Below the pieces are notes generated by a model that did not search any database, was not told the DNA's origin, and saw only the letters and a list, made by a program, of their open reading frames with translations. This document shows, in pieces, positions 15,097-23,727 of a stretch of DNA of 64,000 nucleotides (positions are counted from its first letter, which is position 1; each line of letters starts with the position of its first letter). The stretch covers positions 78,865 through 142,864 of the forward strand of contig CAYSVH010000007.1 in NCBI GenBank assembly GCA_964434425.1, written 5' to 3'. The position numbers and the translations under genes were made by a program. The stretch comes from CALMEC01 sp964434425 (GTDB lineage: Bacteria; Actinomycetota; Thermoleophilia; Miltoncostaeales; Miltoncostaeaceae).

Positions 15097-16033
15097 GCGC
15101 ACGCTGCACGAGCCGGTCCTCGTCGACGAGGTCGTCGGGACGCTGGCGCCCGCAGACGGTGAGACCATCGTCGACTGCACGTTCGGAGCGGGCGGGCATG
15201 CCCGTGCCCTCGCCCCCGCCGTGGGCCGGTCCGGCACGTACATCGCGATCGACCGCGATCCGTCCACCGAGCCGCTCTTCGTCGGATTCTCCGAGCACTC
15301 CAACTGCCGTACGCGCTACGTGCGCGCCGACTTCGCGGAGGGGCTCGAGACGCTGCTCGACGAGGGCGTCGCGGCAGACGTGATCCTCATGGACCTGGGC
15401 GTCTCGTCCATGCAGATCGATCGTCCCGAGCGCGGATTCTCCTATTCGCGCAACGCCCCGCTCGACATGCGCATGGACGACGGCCAGGGCGTGACGGCAG
15501 CCGACCTCCTGGCGACGGCGGACGAGGCCGACCTCGTCGGCTGGTTCCGCACCTACGGTGAGGAGCGCTACGCCAAGCCCATCGCACGCGCGATCGTGCG
15601 TCGCCGTGTCGAGCGCCCCATCCTGAGCACCTGCGACCTCGTCGAGGTCATCCGCACCAGCATCCCCACGCCGGCGCTCTTCGCCGGAGGACACCCGGCC
15701 AAGCGGGTCTTCCAGGCGCTGCGCATCGCCGTCAACAACGAGCTCGAGCTCCTGGAGCGCGGACTCGACGCCGCCTTCGAGGTTCTTGCCCCGGGCGGGC
15801 GCCTCGGTGTGATCACGTTCCACTCCCTCGAGGACCGCATCGTCAAGCGCTTCATGCAGGGTAAGGCGCAGGGCTGCACGTGCCCGCCGGATCTTCCGGC
15901 GTGCATCTGCGGGGGAACGGCCCAGGCGGCGCTCGCGCTGCCGAAGGCGGTGGCGCCCGGTCGGGTCGAGCAGGAGCGCAACCCGCGCTCGCAGTCCGCG
16001 AAGCTCCGCGCCCTGGTCAAGGTGGCCGGATGA
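15065..16033 (+). CDS. rsmH: 16S rRNA m4C1402 methyltransferase RsmH (MraW)
   Basis: RsmH methylates N4 of C1402 in the ribosomal P site. The 322-residue protein shows motif I IVDCTFGAGGHARAL, the acidic loop IAIDRDP, VILMDLGVSSMQID, RGFSYSRNAPLDMRMD, the inserted cap domain, and the terminal VITFHSLEDRIVKRF motif. A late cysteine cluster (CTCPPDLPACICGG) is usual for the family. The start at 15065 lies within mraZ; an AGAGGGGG stretch upstream supports it. The ATGA overlap with the next gene shows coupling. Confidence 0.96.
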   Translation: MATVVTTLETKRTLHEPVLVDEVVGTLAPADGETIVDCTFGAGGHARALAPAVGRSGTYIAIDRDPSTEPLFVGFSEHSNCRTRYVRADFAEGLETLLDEGVAADVILMDLGVSSMQIDRPERGFSYSRNAPLDMRMDDGQGVTAADLLATADEADLVGWFRTYGEERYAKPIARAIVRRRVERPILSTCDLVEVIRTSIPTPALFAGGHPAKRVFQALRIAVNNELELLERGLDAAFEVLAPGGRLGVITFHSLEDRIVKRFMQGKAQGCTCPPDLPACICGGTAQAALALPKAVAPGRVEQERNPRSQSAKLRALVKVAG

Positions 16034-16440
16034 GCACCCGCGGCGCCGCGGCACGCGATCACGTCGCACGACCGCAGCCGTCGTCCCGGCCGCGCCCGCG
16101 TCCGGCCGCGGTGCGGTCGCCGTCCCGGCGGCGTCGATTCCGCATCCGGCTGGGCCTCCTGTACATCCCGCTCGTGGCGCTTCTCTTCGCCGGCGTGGTC
16201 TACATCAACTCCAAGGAACTCGCGCTCGTGAAGCGGCAGGGCGAGGTGGCCCGCCAGACCGCGCGGATCCAGGAGCAACTGGCGCTGACCAGCGGTCGCC
16301 AGGCCAAGATCGACGCGACGGTCCGCGCTCGTGCGGAGAGCATGGGGATGATCAGCCCGTCCAGCGACGCCATCCGCTACATCGCCGCGCGGCCGGCCCC
16401 GGCTCCCACCCCCGAGACGGTCGATCCCGTGATCCCGTGA
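16030..16440 (+). CDS. ftsL: FtsL-like septum protein
   Basis: The 136-residue bitopic protein has a basic N-terminus rich in Arg/Pro, one membrane helix (IPLVALLFAGVVYIN) and an extracytoplasmic coiled-coil segment (ELALVKRQGEVARQTARIQEQLA). A short Pro-rich tail follows. This architecture and its place between rsmH and ftsI identify the FtsL/DivIC-type partner of FtsQ and FtsI in the divisome. Sequence similarity in this family is always weak, so the name rests on topology and synteny. Starts with ATGA overlap. Confidence 0.8.
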   Translation: MSTRGAAARDHVARPQPSSRPRPRPAAVRSPSRRRRFRIRLGLLYIPLVALLFAGVVYINSKELALVKRQGEVARQTARIQEQLALTSGRQAKIDATVRARAESMGMISPSSDAIRYIAARPAPAPTPETVDPVIP

Positions 16441-16501
16441 AACCGGCCATCTCGATCGAAGGGGCCCACCTCTGAGCGGTCCGTCCACACGCCTGCCCAG
16501 G

Positions 16502-18196
16502 ATGTCCCGCAACCGCGTCCGGGCGCTGGTGTTTCTCGTCACCCTGCTGTTCACGGCGCTCGCCATGCGTGCCGCATGGCTCGGGGTGGTCCGTGCCGAC
16601 TGGCTGACGTCGAAGGCGGACACCCAGCACTACATCCCCATCGACACGCCGGCTCAGCGCGGCGCGATCGTGAGCGCCGACGGCCAGACGCTGGCGGACG
16701 ACGTCCCGTCCATGCTGATCACCGCCGACCCGCGTCACGTGGACGACCCGAAGCTCGTGGCGGACACCATCGTCTCCGCCACCGGCGGCGATGAGAAGCG
16801 CCGCGACGCCATGCTCGACCTCCTCCGGTCCAAGCGGGCCTACGTCGTCCTCGCCAAGCAGGTGTCGTGGAAGCAGGGGCAGTACCTTCGCGACCTGGAC
16901 CTGAAGGGCGTCCACTTCCAGAGCACGCTCAGGCGCACGTACCCGATGGACAAGGTCGCCGGTCAGCTCCTGGGGCTCACCCAGATCGACGACGGCAGCG
17001 GTATCGACGGCATCGAGGGCAAGTTCGACGATGTACTGGCCGGTGAGGCAGGACACCGCGTCGAGGTGCGCGATCAGCTCTTGGGCCAGACCGTCCGCAT
17101 CGACGAGGTCCGCAAGCCCAAGCCCGGTCGGACCATCACCCTCACCGTCGACGCCGACATCCAGCGCAAGATGGAGGACGAACTGGTCAAGGCGCGGCTC
17201 ACCTACCGTGCCAAGGCGGCGTCCGGCATCGTCATGGACCCGCAGAGCGGCGAGATCCTCGCCATCGCGAGCATCCCGCGCATCAACCCGAACGACCGCG
17301 CCAAGCTCAATCCCGACGCCATGCGGCTGCGTCCGGTCACCGACGCCTATGAGCCGGGCTCGGTGTTCAAGGCGGTCACCGTGGCAGGCGCGATGGACGA
17401 GGGACTGACCACGTCGACCACCAAGTACAACGTCCGCCCGTTCGTCATGGTCAAGGCCGGTGAGGACGAGGAGGACTACAAGATCGGTGAGGCGCACCCC
17501 CGAGACCACTACGTCGAGATGAGCACCGCCGAGATCCTGCAGAAGTCCAGCAACATGGGGACCGTCGACATCTCGAAGCTCCTGAGCAAGCGCAACAGCC
17601 TGCGGCGGTGGATGGTGCGCTTCGGATTCGGTGCGCCCACCGGGGTGGATCTGCTCGGCGAGGTCGCCGGCGAGCTTCCGAAGACGCCGTGGAACGATGC
17701 TCAGCGCGTCAACATCCCCATCGGCCAGGGCATGACCGCCACGATGCTGCAGCAGGTGCGTGCGTACGCCGCCATTGCGAACGGAGGTGAACTCGTCACG
17801 CCGCACGTGGTGAAGGCCGTCGACGGTGTCGGCGTGGGCGAGAAGCCGCGCAAGCGCATCATGAAGCGGCAGACCGCCGCGGCCATGTCGGGAGTCCTCG
17901 AGAAGGTCGTCGAGCCCAGCGGTACGGCCGTGGAGGCCCGCCTCGAGAACTACACGGTGGCCGGCAAGACGGGCACCGCCCAGAAGGTGGACCCGACCAC
18001 CCAGAAGTACTCGGACGTCCTCTACCGTTCGTCGTTCATCGGCTACGTGCCCGCCAACAAACCGCGGCTCGTCATCGCCGTCATGGTGGACGAGCCGGAC
18101 CCCAACGGTCCGCGCAGCGGTGGCGACGTGGCAGCGCCGACGTTCAGGAGCATCGCCGACTTCGCCCTCGGCGACCAGAGCATCCCACCCGGGTGA
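16502..18196 (+). CDS. ftsI: FtsI (PBP3) septal transpeptidase
   Basis: This class B penicillin-binding protein (564 residues) cross-links septal peptidoglycan. It has a short cytoplasmic N-terminus, one anchor helix (LVFLVTLLFTALAMRAAWLG), a dimerisation/pedestal domain beginning QRGAIVSADGQTLA, and the transpeptidase domain. Catalytic motifs are S287-V-F-K290 (EPGSVFKAVT), S349-S-N351 and K489-T-G (AGKTGTAQK). No PASTA domains follow, so it is the simple FtsI type. A hairpin shortly after the stop suggests the first dcw transcript ends here. Confidence 0.96.
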   Translation: MSRNRVRALVFLVTLLFTALAMRAAWLGVVRADWLTSKADTQHYIPIDTPAQRGAIVSADGQTLADDVPSMLITADPRHVDDPKLVADTIVSATGGDEKRRDAMLDLLRSKRAYVVLAKQVSWKQGQYLRDLDLKGVHFQSTLRRTYPMDKVAGQLLGLTQIDDGSGIDGIEGKFDDVLAGEAGHRVEVRDQLLGQTVRIDEVRKPKPGRTITLTVDADIQRKMEDELVKARLTYRAKAASGIVMDPQSGEILAIASIPRINPNDRAKLNPDAMRLRPVTDAYEPGSVFKAVTVAGAMDEGLTTSTTKYNVRPFVMVKAGEDEEDYKIGEAHPRDHYVEMSTAEILQKSSNMGTVDISKLLSKRNSLRRWMVRFGFGAPTGVDLLGEVAGELPKTPWNDAQRVNIPIGQGMTATMLQQVRAYAAIANGGELVTPHVVKAVDGVGVGEKPRKRIMKRQTAAAMSGVLEKVVEPSGTAVEARLENYTVAGKTGTAQKVDPTTQKYSDVLYRSSFIGYVPANKPRLVIAVMVDEPDPNGPRSGGDVAAPTFRSIADFALGDQSIPPG

Positions 18197-18207
18197 CCGA
18201 CGGGATG

Positions 18208-18240
18208 ACCGGGCACCGTCGGCGAACGGTCACGCCCGGT
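18208..18240 (+). terminator. Hairpin downstream of ftsI
   Basis: ACCGGGC-ACCGT (18208-18219) pairs with ACGGT and GCCCGGT (18226-18240) with a 3-nt bulge, 11 nt after the ftsI stop. There is no U-tract. It probably ends or attenuates the mraZ-ftsI transcript. Confidence 0.5.
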
Positions 18241-18474
18241 GCGAGGTGCGTCCGCGTGCCGGCGTCGAAGCAGCTGGACGGTGGGCGGAGAACCCGGTGC
18301 CGGACCCGTGTCGCTTCCGGGCGCCGCCGTCGCCGGCGGGGAGACGTACCGGGTGCCGGTTCCTCACGATCGTTCACCTGCGCCGGGAGGCCCGGTGCCT
18401 GACACCCGGCCTGCCTGGCGGGGGTGTCCGCGTACGGCGATCCCCGTCCGCTGCCGACCGTCGTGCGGAGACCG

Positions 18475-18503
18475 TTCGGCCGTCCACACGGGTGTAATAC
18501 GAT
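18475..18503 (+). promoter_or_regulatory. murE promoter
   Basis: TTCGGC (18475-18480), 17-bp spacer and TACGAT (18498-18503) lie 10 nt before the murE ATG. There is no ribosome site, so the leader would be at most a few nucleotides. Confidence 0.55.
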
Positions 18504-18513
18504 CGGTCGGCCG

Positions 18514-19983
18514 ATGACCCTGCAGGAGCTCACGGTGGGCATCCCCGGTGCGCGACTGCACGGGACGGCCCCCGCCGATATCGCCGTCGATGCGGTGGTC
18601 TACCGCTCGGATCGGGCTCGACCCGGTTCGATCTTCGCATGTCTTCGCGGGGTCGCCGCCGACGGGCACGACTACGCACCCCAGGCGGTGGCCGCGGGGG
18701 CCGGGGCCCTGATCGTCGATCACGTACTGGATGCGCCCGTGCCGCAGATCGTCGTGCCGGACACGCGTCTCGCCGCGGCACTCACCGCCGCCCGTCTCGA
18801 GGGAGACCCCGGTTCGGCGCTTCGCATGGTCGGGATCACGGGAACCAACGGCAAGACGACGTCGGCGTTCCTCATGCACTCGGTTCTCGAGGCCGCGGGA
18901 TACCGGTGCGGGCTCATCGGGACCGTCGAGACGCGTGTGGGCGGCGCGACGGTGACGGCGACGCACACGACACCGGAGAGCGTCGACCTGCAGCATCTGC
19001 TGGCACGCATGCGTGACGCCGGGGACACGGCCTGTGTGATGGAGGTCTCATCGCACGCGCTCGATCAACGGCGGGTCGCGGGTGTGCGATTCGAGGCGGC
19101 GCTCTTCACCAACCTGACCCGGGACCACCTGGACTACCACCCCGACGTGGAGCACTACTACGCGGCCAAACGGGCGCTCTTCCTGCGTCCGGACGGCGAG
19201 GGAGACGATCCTCTCGCCGCGGTGAACCTCGACGATGCCTACGGCCGGCGGCTGGCGGGCGAGACCGACGCCGTGACGTTCGCCGTGGATGACTCCACCG
19301 CGGACGTCCGCCCCACGACGCTCACCACCCACGCGGCCGGGTTCAGCGCCACGATGGCCACGCCCCGCGGTCCGATCGCCATCGAGAGCGCGTTGCGCGG
19401 CCACTTCAACGTGTCCAACGTGGCCGGTGTGGTGGCGCTCGGCGAGATCCTCGGCCTGCGTCACGACGCCGTCGCCCGCGGTGTTGCGGCGCTCCCCGGG
19501 GTGCCCGGGCGGTTCGAGGCGATCGACGTCGGTCAGGGGTTCCAGGTCCTCGTGGACTACGCCCACACCCCGGACTCCCTGGAGAACGTCCTGGTGTCGG
19601 CCCGCCGGCTCGTTCCGGAGGGAGGGCGCCTCCTCGTCGTCTTCGGCTGCGGGGGCGATCGGGATCGTGGGAAGCGCCCGCAGATGGGCCGGATCGTCGC
19701 CGACCGGGCCGACGTGGCCGTCGTCACCTCCGACAACCCGCGCAGCGAGGACCCGGCGGGCATCATCGATGACATCGTTGCCGGGATGGAGGGCGGGCGA
19801 GCGGAGCGTCTCATCGACGAGGATCGCCGGAGCGCGATCGAACGAGCCGTCGCCTCCGCCCATTCGGGGGACGTGCTCGTCATCGCCGGCAAGGGGCACG
19901 AGCGCGGACAGGATTACAACGGGGTCGTGCGGCCGTTCGACGACCGGGAGGTGGCACGCGAGGTGCTGGAGGCACGCAGATGA
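18514..19983 (+). CDS. murE: UDP-MurNAc-tripeptide synthetase MurE (mDAP type)
   Basis: MurE adds the third residue to the peptidoglycan stem peptide. The 489-residue protein has the ATP loop GITGTNGKTTSAF, the TTPESVDLQ and VMEVSSHALDQ segments of the UDP-MurNAc-dipeptide site, a carbamylated-Lys region (YYAAKRALF) and the C-terminal specificity motif DNPRSEDP. The DNPR form is the meso-diaminopimelate signature (DDPR-type motifs mark lysine enzymes). The wall is therefore probably mDAP-based. The ATG at 18514 follows the promoter; an in-frame extension to 18424 is not family-like. Confidence 0.95.
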   Translation: MTLQELTVGIPGARLHGTAPADIAVDAVVYRSDRARPGSIFACLRGVAADGHDYAPQAVAAGAGALIVDHVLDAPVPQIVVPDTRLAAALTAARLEGDPGSALRMVGITGTNGKTTSAFLMHSVLEAAGYRCGLIGTVETRVGGATVTATHTTPESVDLQHLLARMRDAGDTACVMEVSSHALDQRRVAGVRFEAALFTNLTRDHLDYHPDVEHYYAAKRALFLRPDGEGDDPLAAVNLDDAYGRRLAGETDAVTFAVDDSTADVRPTTLTTHAAGFSATMATPRGPIAIESALRGHFNVSNVAGVVALGEILGLRHDAVARGVAALPGVPGRFEAIDVGQGFQVLVDYAHTPDSLENVLVSARRLVPEGGRLLVVFGCGGDRDRGKRPQMGRIVADRADVAVVTSDNPRSEDPAGIIDDIVAGMEGGRAERLIDEDRRSAIERAVASAHSGDVLVIAGKGHERGQDYNGVVRPFDDREVAREVLEARR

Positions 19984-21284
19984 GGATGACCGTCAACGAG
20001 GTGATGAAGGCCGCTCCCGGGACGCGACTCCCGTTCGGCTCGCCGAACGTCGAGGTCCGGGGCGCCACCGTGGATTCGCGCAACGTGCCGGACGGCTCCA
20101 TCTTCTTCGGAATCCGCGGCGAGACCCAGGACGGTTCGCACTACGCACCGGACGCCCTGCGCGCCGGTGCGGCGGCGGCCGTCATCAACGAGAAGATCTG
20201 GGCGTGGCTCGAGGGTGAGTTCATGGCGATCGGCAAGCCGGTCATCGTGACCTCCAACCCGACCGAGGTCCTTCAGCACGCGGGACGGACGGCGCTCGCA
20301 CGGGTGGGTGCACGGGTGGTCGGCGTGACCGGCGCAACCGGTAAGACGACGACCAAGGACGTCCTCATCGCCATGCTCCGGGCGGCGGGCCTGCGTGCCG
20401 AGGGTACGCCGGGCAACCAGAACACCGACATCGGCGTCCCGCTGGCACTGATGGGCATGTCCGACGACGCCGAGGTGATGGTGGTCGAGATGGGGATGCG
20501 CGGCATGGGCCAGATCGCCGAGCTGGCGCGTCTCGCTCCTCCGGACGTGGGCTGCATCACGGCCATCGGTCCCGTGCACCTGGAGATCCTGGGCACGGTC
20601 GAGAACGTCGCCGCCGCGAAATTCGAGCTTGTGCAGGCACTCTCCGCCGGCGGCACCGCCGTCGTGCCGGAATCCGACCCTTACCTCGACGCGCTGATTC
20701 CAACCCTCGACCCGAACGTGAAGGTCGTCCGGTTCGGCGATCGTCCAACCGTCGACCTCGACATGAACCTCTCGACCGCCTGGCAGCTGCGCTGCGCCGC
20801 GGCGGCCGAGGCGTGCTGCATCGCGCTCGGAGCGTCCCTTGCGGTCGGCACCACGGTCGACGTGGCGATGTCCGCGATGCGGGGGAACGTCCGGTCACTG
20901 GCCGTCGGCGGCGTCCTCATCGAGGACTGCTACAACGCCAACCCCCTCGCCATGCGAGCAGCCATCGACGACCTGGTGGGACGCCCCGGACGCCACGTGG
21001 TCATCCTGGGCGACATGATGGAACTCGGAGGGGGCGAGGCCGACTTCCATCGCGAGGTCGGCGAGCTCGCCCGCGAGCGCGGTGTTGACGCCCTGATCGG
21101 TGTCGGCACCCGCGCGGCGTGGTATGTGAAGGGGTTCGGCGACGGCGCCGTCCACTACCCGAGCGTGGACGACGCCCTCACGGAGATCGCGTCACACGTC
21201 CGGGACGGCGACACCGTGCTGGTGAAGGGCAGTCGTTCGATGGCGCTCGAACGCGTGACCTCCGCTCTGGCGGGTGACGTGTGA
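19980..21284 (+). CDS. murF: UDP-MurNAc-pentapeptide synthetase MurF with shortened central domain
   Basis: MurF attaches D-Ala-D-Ala to the stem tripeptide. The 434-residue protein has the N-terminal UDP-binding domain (VDSRNVPDGSIFFGIRG), ATP loop VTGATGKTTTKD, GNQNTDIGVPL and VVEMGMRGMGQIAEL, and the C-terminal DCYNANPLAMRAA and ILGDMMELG motifs. Between VVRFGDRP and the AAAAEA helix only about 20 residues remain. The family-typical GRHNxxNALAAAA motif and some 25-30 residues of beta strand are missing, and the usual DSYNAN reads DCYNAN. The ATGA overlap with murE supports the start. Confidence 0.92.
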   Translation: MRMTVNEVMKAAPGTRLPFGSPNVEVRGATVDSRNVPDGSIFFGIRGETQDGSHYAPDALRAGAAAAVINEKIWAWLEGEFMAIGKPVIVTSNPTEVLQHAGRTALARVGARVVGVTGATGKTTTKDVLIAMLRAAGLRAEGTPGNQNTDIGVPLALMGMSDDAEVMVVEMGMRGMGQIAELARLAPPDVGCITAIGPVHLEILGTVENVAAAKFELVQALSAGGTAVVPESDPYLDALIPTLDPNVKVVRFGDRPTVDLDMNLSTAWQLRCAAAAEACCIALGASLAVGTTVDVAMSAMRGNVRSLAVGGVLIEDCYNANPLAMRAAIDDLVGRPGRHVVILGDMMELGGGEADFHREVGELARERGVDALIGVGTRAAWYVKGFGDGAVHYPSVDDALTEIASHVRDGDTVLVKGSRSMALERVTSALAGDV

Positions 21285-21336
21285 TCGGTGCGCGCACCGC
21301 GTGTCGCCCACGTGGGGGCGACCGGGAGGGAGCGGC

Positions 21337-22338
21337 GTGGAACGCATCCTGATCGCGGCCATCGCGTCGACCACGCTGCTGCTCTTCCTCGGACCCAAGG
21401 TCATCGCGTGGCTGCGTCGCAACGAGGTGGGGCAGTTCGTGCGCCCGGAGGGGCTCATCCCGGACGCGCACGCGCAGAAGCAGGGGACGCCCACCATGGG
21501 CGGGGTCCTGATCCTGTTCGCGGCGACCGTCCCGTTCCTCATCCTCTCCACGCGCAGCACCCAGGCGATGCTGGTTCTCGCGACGACCCTCGCCTGCGGT
21601 GCCATCGGCTTCACCGATGACCTGATGAAGGTCTGGCACCGGCGATCCGGTGGTCTCGCCGGCAAGTGGCGCATGCTGGGACTCCTGGTGATCTCGGTGG
21701 TCTTCGTGCTCGTGGCCGTGCGCATAACCGGTTTCACCACCACCATCCAGATCCCGATCATCGATCGTGGCTACGACGTGGGGCCGTACGTGTTCACCTT
21801 GATCGTCTTCCTGGTGATCAGCGGGTTCGCCAACGCCGTGAACCTGACGGACGGGCTCGACGGGCTCGCCGCGGGCACCGGGGGTGTCGCCCTGTTCGCC
21901 TACACCGGCATGGCCTTCGTCGCCAGCCAGACGGAGGGTACGGCCATCTTCGGCCAGACGGATCTCGCCATCTTCGGTGCGTGCATGGTGGGCGCGTGCC
22001 TGGGCTTCCTCTGGTTCAACTCGTTCCCGGCCGGCGTGTTCATGGGCGACACCGGCAGCTACGCGCTGGGCGGTGCCATCGCGGCCATGGCGGTCCTGAC
22101 GAAGACCGAGATCCTCCTGATCGTGATCGGCGGTGTGTTCGTCCTCGAGGCGCTGTCGGTGATCGTCCAGGTCGTCGTCTTCAAGAGGTTCCGGCGCCGC
22201 GTGTTCCTCATGACGCCCATCCACCACCACTTCGAGATGGCCGCGTGGAGCGAGACCAAGATCATCGTCCGCTTCTGGCTGCTCGGGCTCCTGCTGGCGG
22301 CGACCGGATTCACCCTCTACTTCCGGGGTCTTCCGTGA
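21337..22338 (+). CDS. mraY: Phospho-MurNAc-pentapeptide translocase MraY
   Basis: MraY transfers phospho-MurNAc-pentapeptide to undecaprenyl phosphate, making lipid I. The 333-residue, ten-helix protein has the conserved loops KQGTPTMGGVLIL, AIGFTDDLMKV, NAVNLTDGLDGLAAG and FMGDTGSYALGG, ending with MTPIHHHFEM. These include the catalytic Asp residues and the His triad. I choose the GTG at 21337 because GGGAGGGAG lies 7-13 nt upstream; the longer frame back to 21274 overlaps murF. Ends with a GTGA overlap into murD. Confidence 0.95.
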   Translation: MERILIAAIASTTLLLFLGPKVIAWLRRNEVGQFVRPEGLIPDAHAQKQGTPTMGGVLILFAATVPFLILSTRSTQAMLVLATTLACGAIGFTDDLMKVWHRRSGGLAGKWRMLGLLVISVVFVLVAVRITGFTTTIQIPIIDRGYDVGPYVFTLIVFLVISGFANAVNLTDGLDGLAAGTGGVALFAYTGMAFVASQTEGTAIFGQTDLAIFGACMVGACLGFLWFNSFPAGVFMGDTGSYALGGAIAAMAVLTKTEILLIVIGGVFVLEALSVIVQVVVFKRFRRRVFLMTPIHHHFEMAAWSETKIIVRFWLLGLLLAATGFTLYFRGLP

Positions 22339-23618
22339 GTCGTGCGCTCGTCGTGGGGCTGGCCCGCTCGGGACGGGCGGCCGCGACCCTGCTCGCGGAC
22401 CGGGGCTGGGACGTGGTGGCCGTCGATGCGGCCGAACCGGACGCTTCGGACCTGGCCCGGCGTGGGATCGAGGTGCGCACGGGGTTCACGGGTGCCGTCA
22501 CCGATGTCGACCTCGTCGTGGCGAGTCCCGGCGTCCCCGAGAGCGCCACTCCGATCGCCGCCGCGCACGACGCGGGGATCGGAGTGATCAGCGAGGTGGA
22601 GCTCGCCGCCCGCATGACGACGTCGCCCATGATCGCCATCACGGGCACCAACGGCAAGACGACCACCACCGAGCTCACGGCGCACGTCCTGCGTGAGGCG
22701 GGCATCGACGCCGTCGCCTGCGGGAACCAGGGGACCCCCATCTCGACGCTGGTGGCGTCCACATCCGCGGCGACCTGGCTGGTCGTCGAGTGCTCCAGCT
22801 TCCAGCTGGCGGGGGTCGCCGATGCGTTCCATCCCCGTGCGGCCGTGGTCCTGAACGTGACGCCGGATCACCTCGACCGCCATGGCGACATGGAGAGCTA
22901 CGCCGCCGCCAAGCGACGCATCTTCACGAACCAGACGTCACAGGATCTGGCCATCGCCCCCGTGGGCTTCGGGGGTGCGGGTGACGTCACCCTTCGGACG
23001 ATCGACGACGTGCGCGGCGACACCTCGGTCTGCTGGGCCGAGGGCGGGCTGCACCACGTGGACCGCGGTCTCGTGGCCCCATGGGACTCCGTCGCGCTTC
23101 GCGGCGCCCACAATCGCCAGAACGCGATGGCCGCCGTCGCTCTCGCCATCCACGCGGGGGCGCGGGACGTCGCCCGGGGACTCGCGAGCTTTCCCGGCGT
23201 CGAGCACCGGCTGGAGGTCGTCGCCGAGATCGACGGCGTGACGTACGTGAACGACTCGAAGGCCACGAATCCCGATGCGGCGATGGCCGCGCTGGACGCC
23301 TACCCGGAGCGGGTGCACCTGATCGTGGGCGGACGTGCGAAGGGCACCCCTTTCGGGCCGCTCGCCGAGCGCGCCCGGGGCCGTGTGGTCGCCGCCTACG
23401 CGGTGGGGGAGGCGGCCGGCGAGATCGGCACCGCCCTCCAGGAGGTCGGCATCCGCGTCGTCGGGTCGGGGTCCGTCCCGCAGGCCGTCGACGATGCCCG
23501 CGCCGCGGCCCGCGCCGGGGACGTCGTGCTGTTGGCCCCCGCGTGCACCAGCTTCGACCAGTTCGGGAGCTTCGAGGAGCGCGGCGGCGCGTTCCGGGCG
23601 GCCGTCCTGGGCGACTGA
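22335..23618 (+). CDS. murD: UDP-MurNAc-L-Ala:D-Glu ligase MurD
   Basis: MurD adds D-glutamate to UDP-MurNAc-L-Ala. The 427-residue protein shows the N-terminal Rossmann start ALVVGLARSGRAAATLL, ATP loop AITGTNGKTTTTEL, VVECSSFQLAGV, NVTPDHLDRHGDMESYAAAK (Lys region), GAHNRQNAMAAVA and C-terminal VNDSKATNPDAA and LLAPACTSFDQFGSFEERG. All ligase motifs are present. The GTG start overlaps the mraY stop (GTGA). The next gene begins about 110 nt later. Confidence 0.95.
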   Translation: MSRALVVGLARSGRAAATLLADRGWDVVAVDAAEPDASDLARRGIEVRTGFTGAVTDVDLVVASPGVPESATPIAAAHDAGIGVISEVELAARMTTSPMIAITGTNGKTTTTELTAHVLREAGIDAVACGNQGTPISTLVASTSAATWLVVECSSFQLAGVADAFHPRAAVVLNVTPDHLDRHGDMESYAAAKRRIFTNQTSQDLAIAPVGFGGAGDVTLRTIDDVRGDTSVCWAEGGLHHVDRGLVAPWDSVALRGAHNRQNAMAAVALAIHAGARDVARGLASFPGVEHRLEVVAEIDGVTYVNDSKATNPDAAMAALDAYPERVHLIVGGRAKGTPFGPLAERARGRVVAAYAVGEAAGEIGTALQEVGIRVVGSGSVPQAVDDARAAARAGDVVLLAPACTSFDQFGSFEERGGAFRAAVLGD

Positions 23619-23727
23619 GCCGCAGGTCCCTCCGGCCCCTGGGCTGTGAGGGTCCGGCGCGACGAATGGTGTGCTCCGATGCCCCTCCGGGCAAGGGAGC
23701 CGGGGCCCGACGTCGAATGTCCGTCCG

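Larger units (their letters stand above)
18197..18513 (+). other. Intergenic gap between ftsI and murE
   Basis: No gene is credible in these 317 nt. The interval contains the ftsI-distal hairpin and, at its end, a promoter for murE. It divides the dcw cluster into separate transcription units. Confidence 0.6.
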
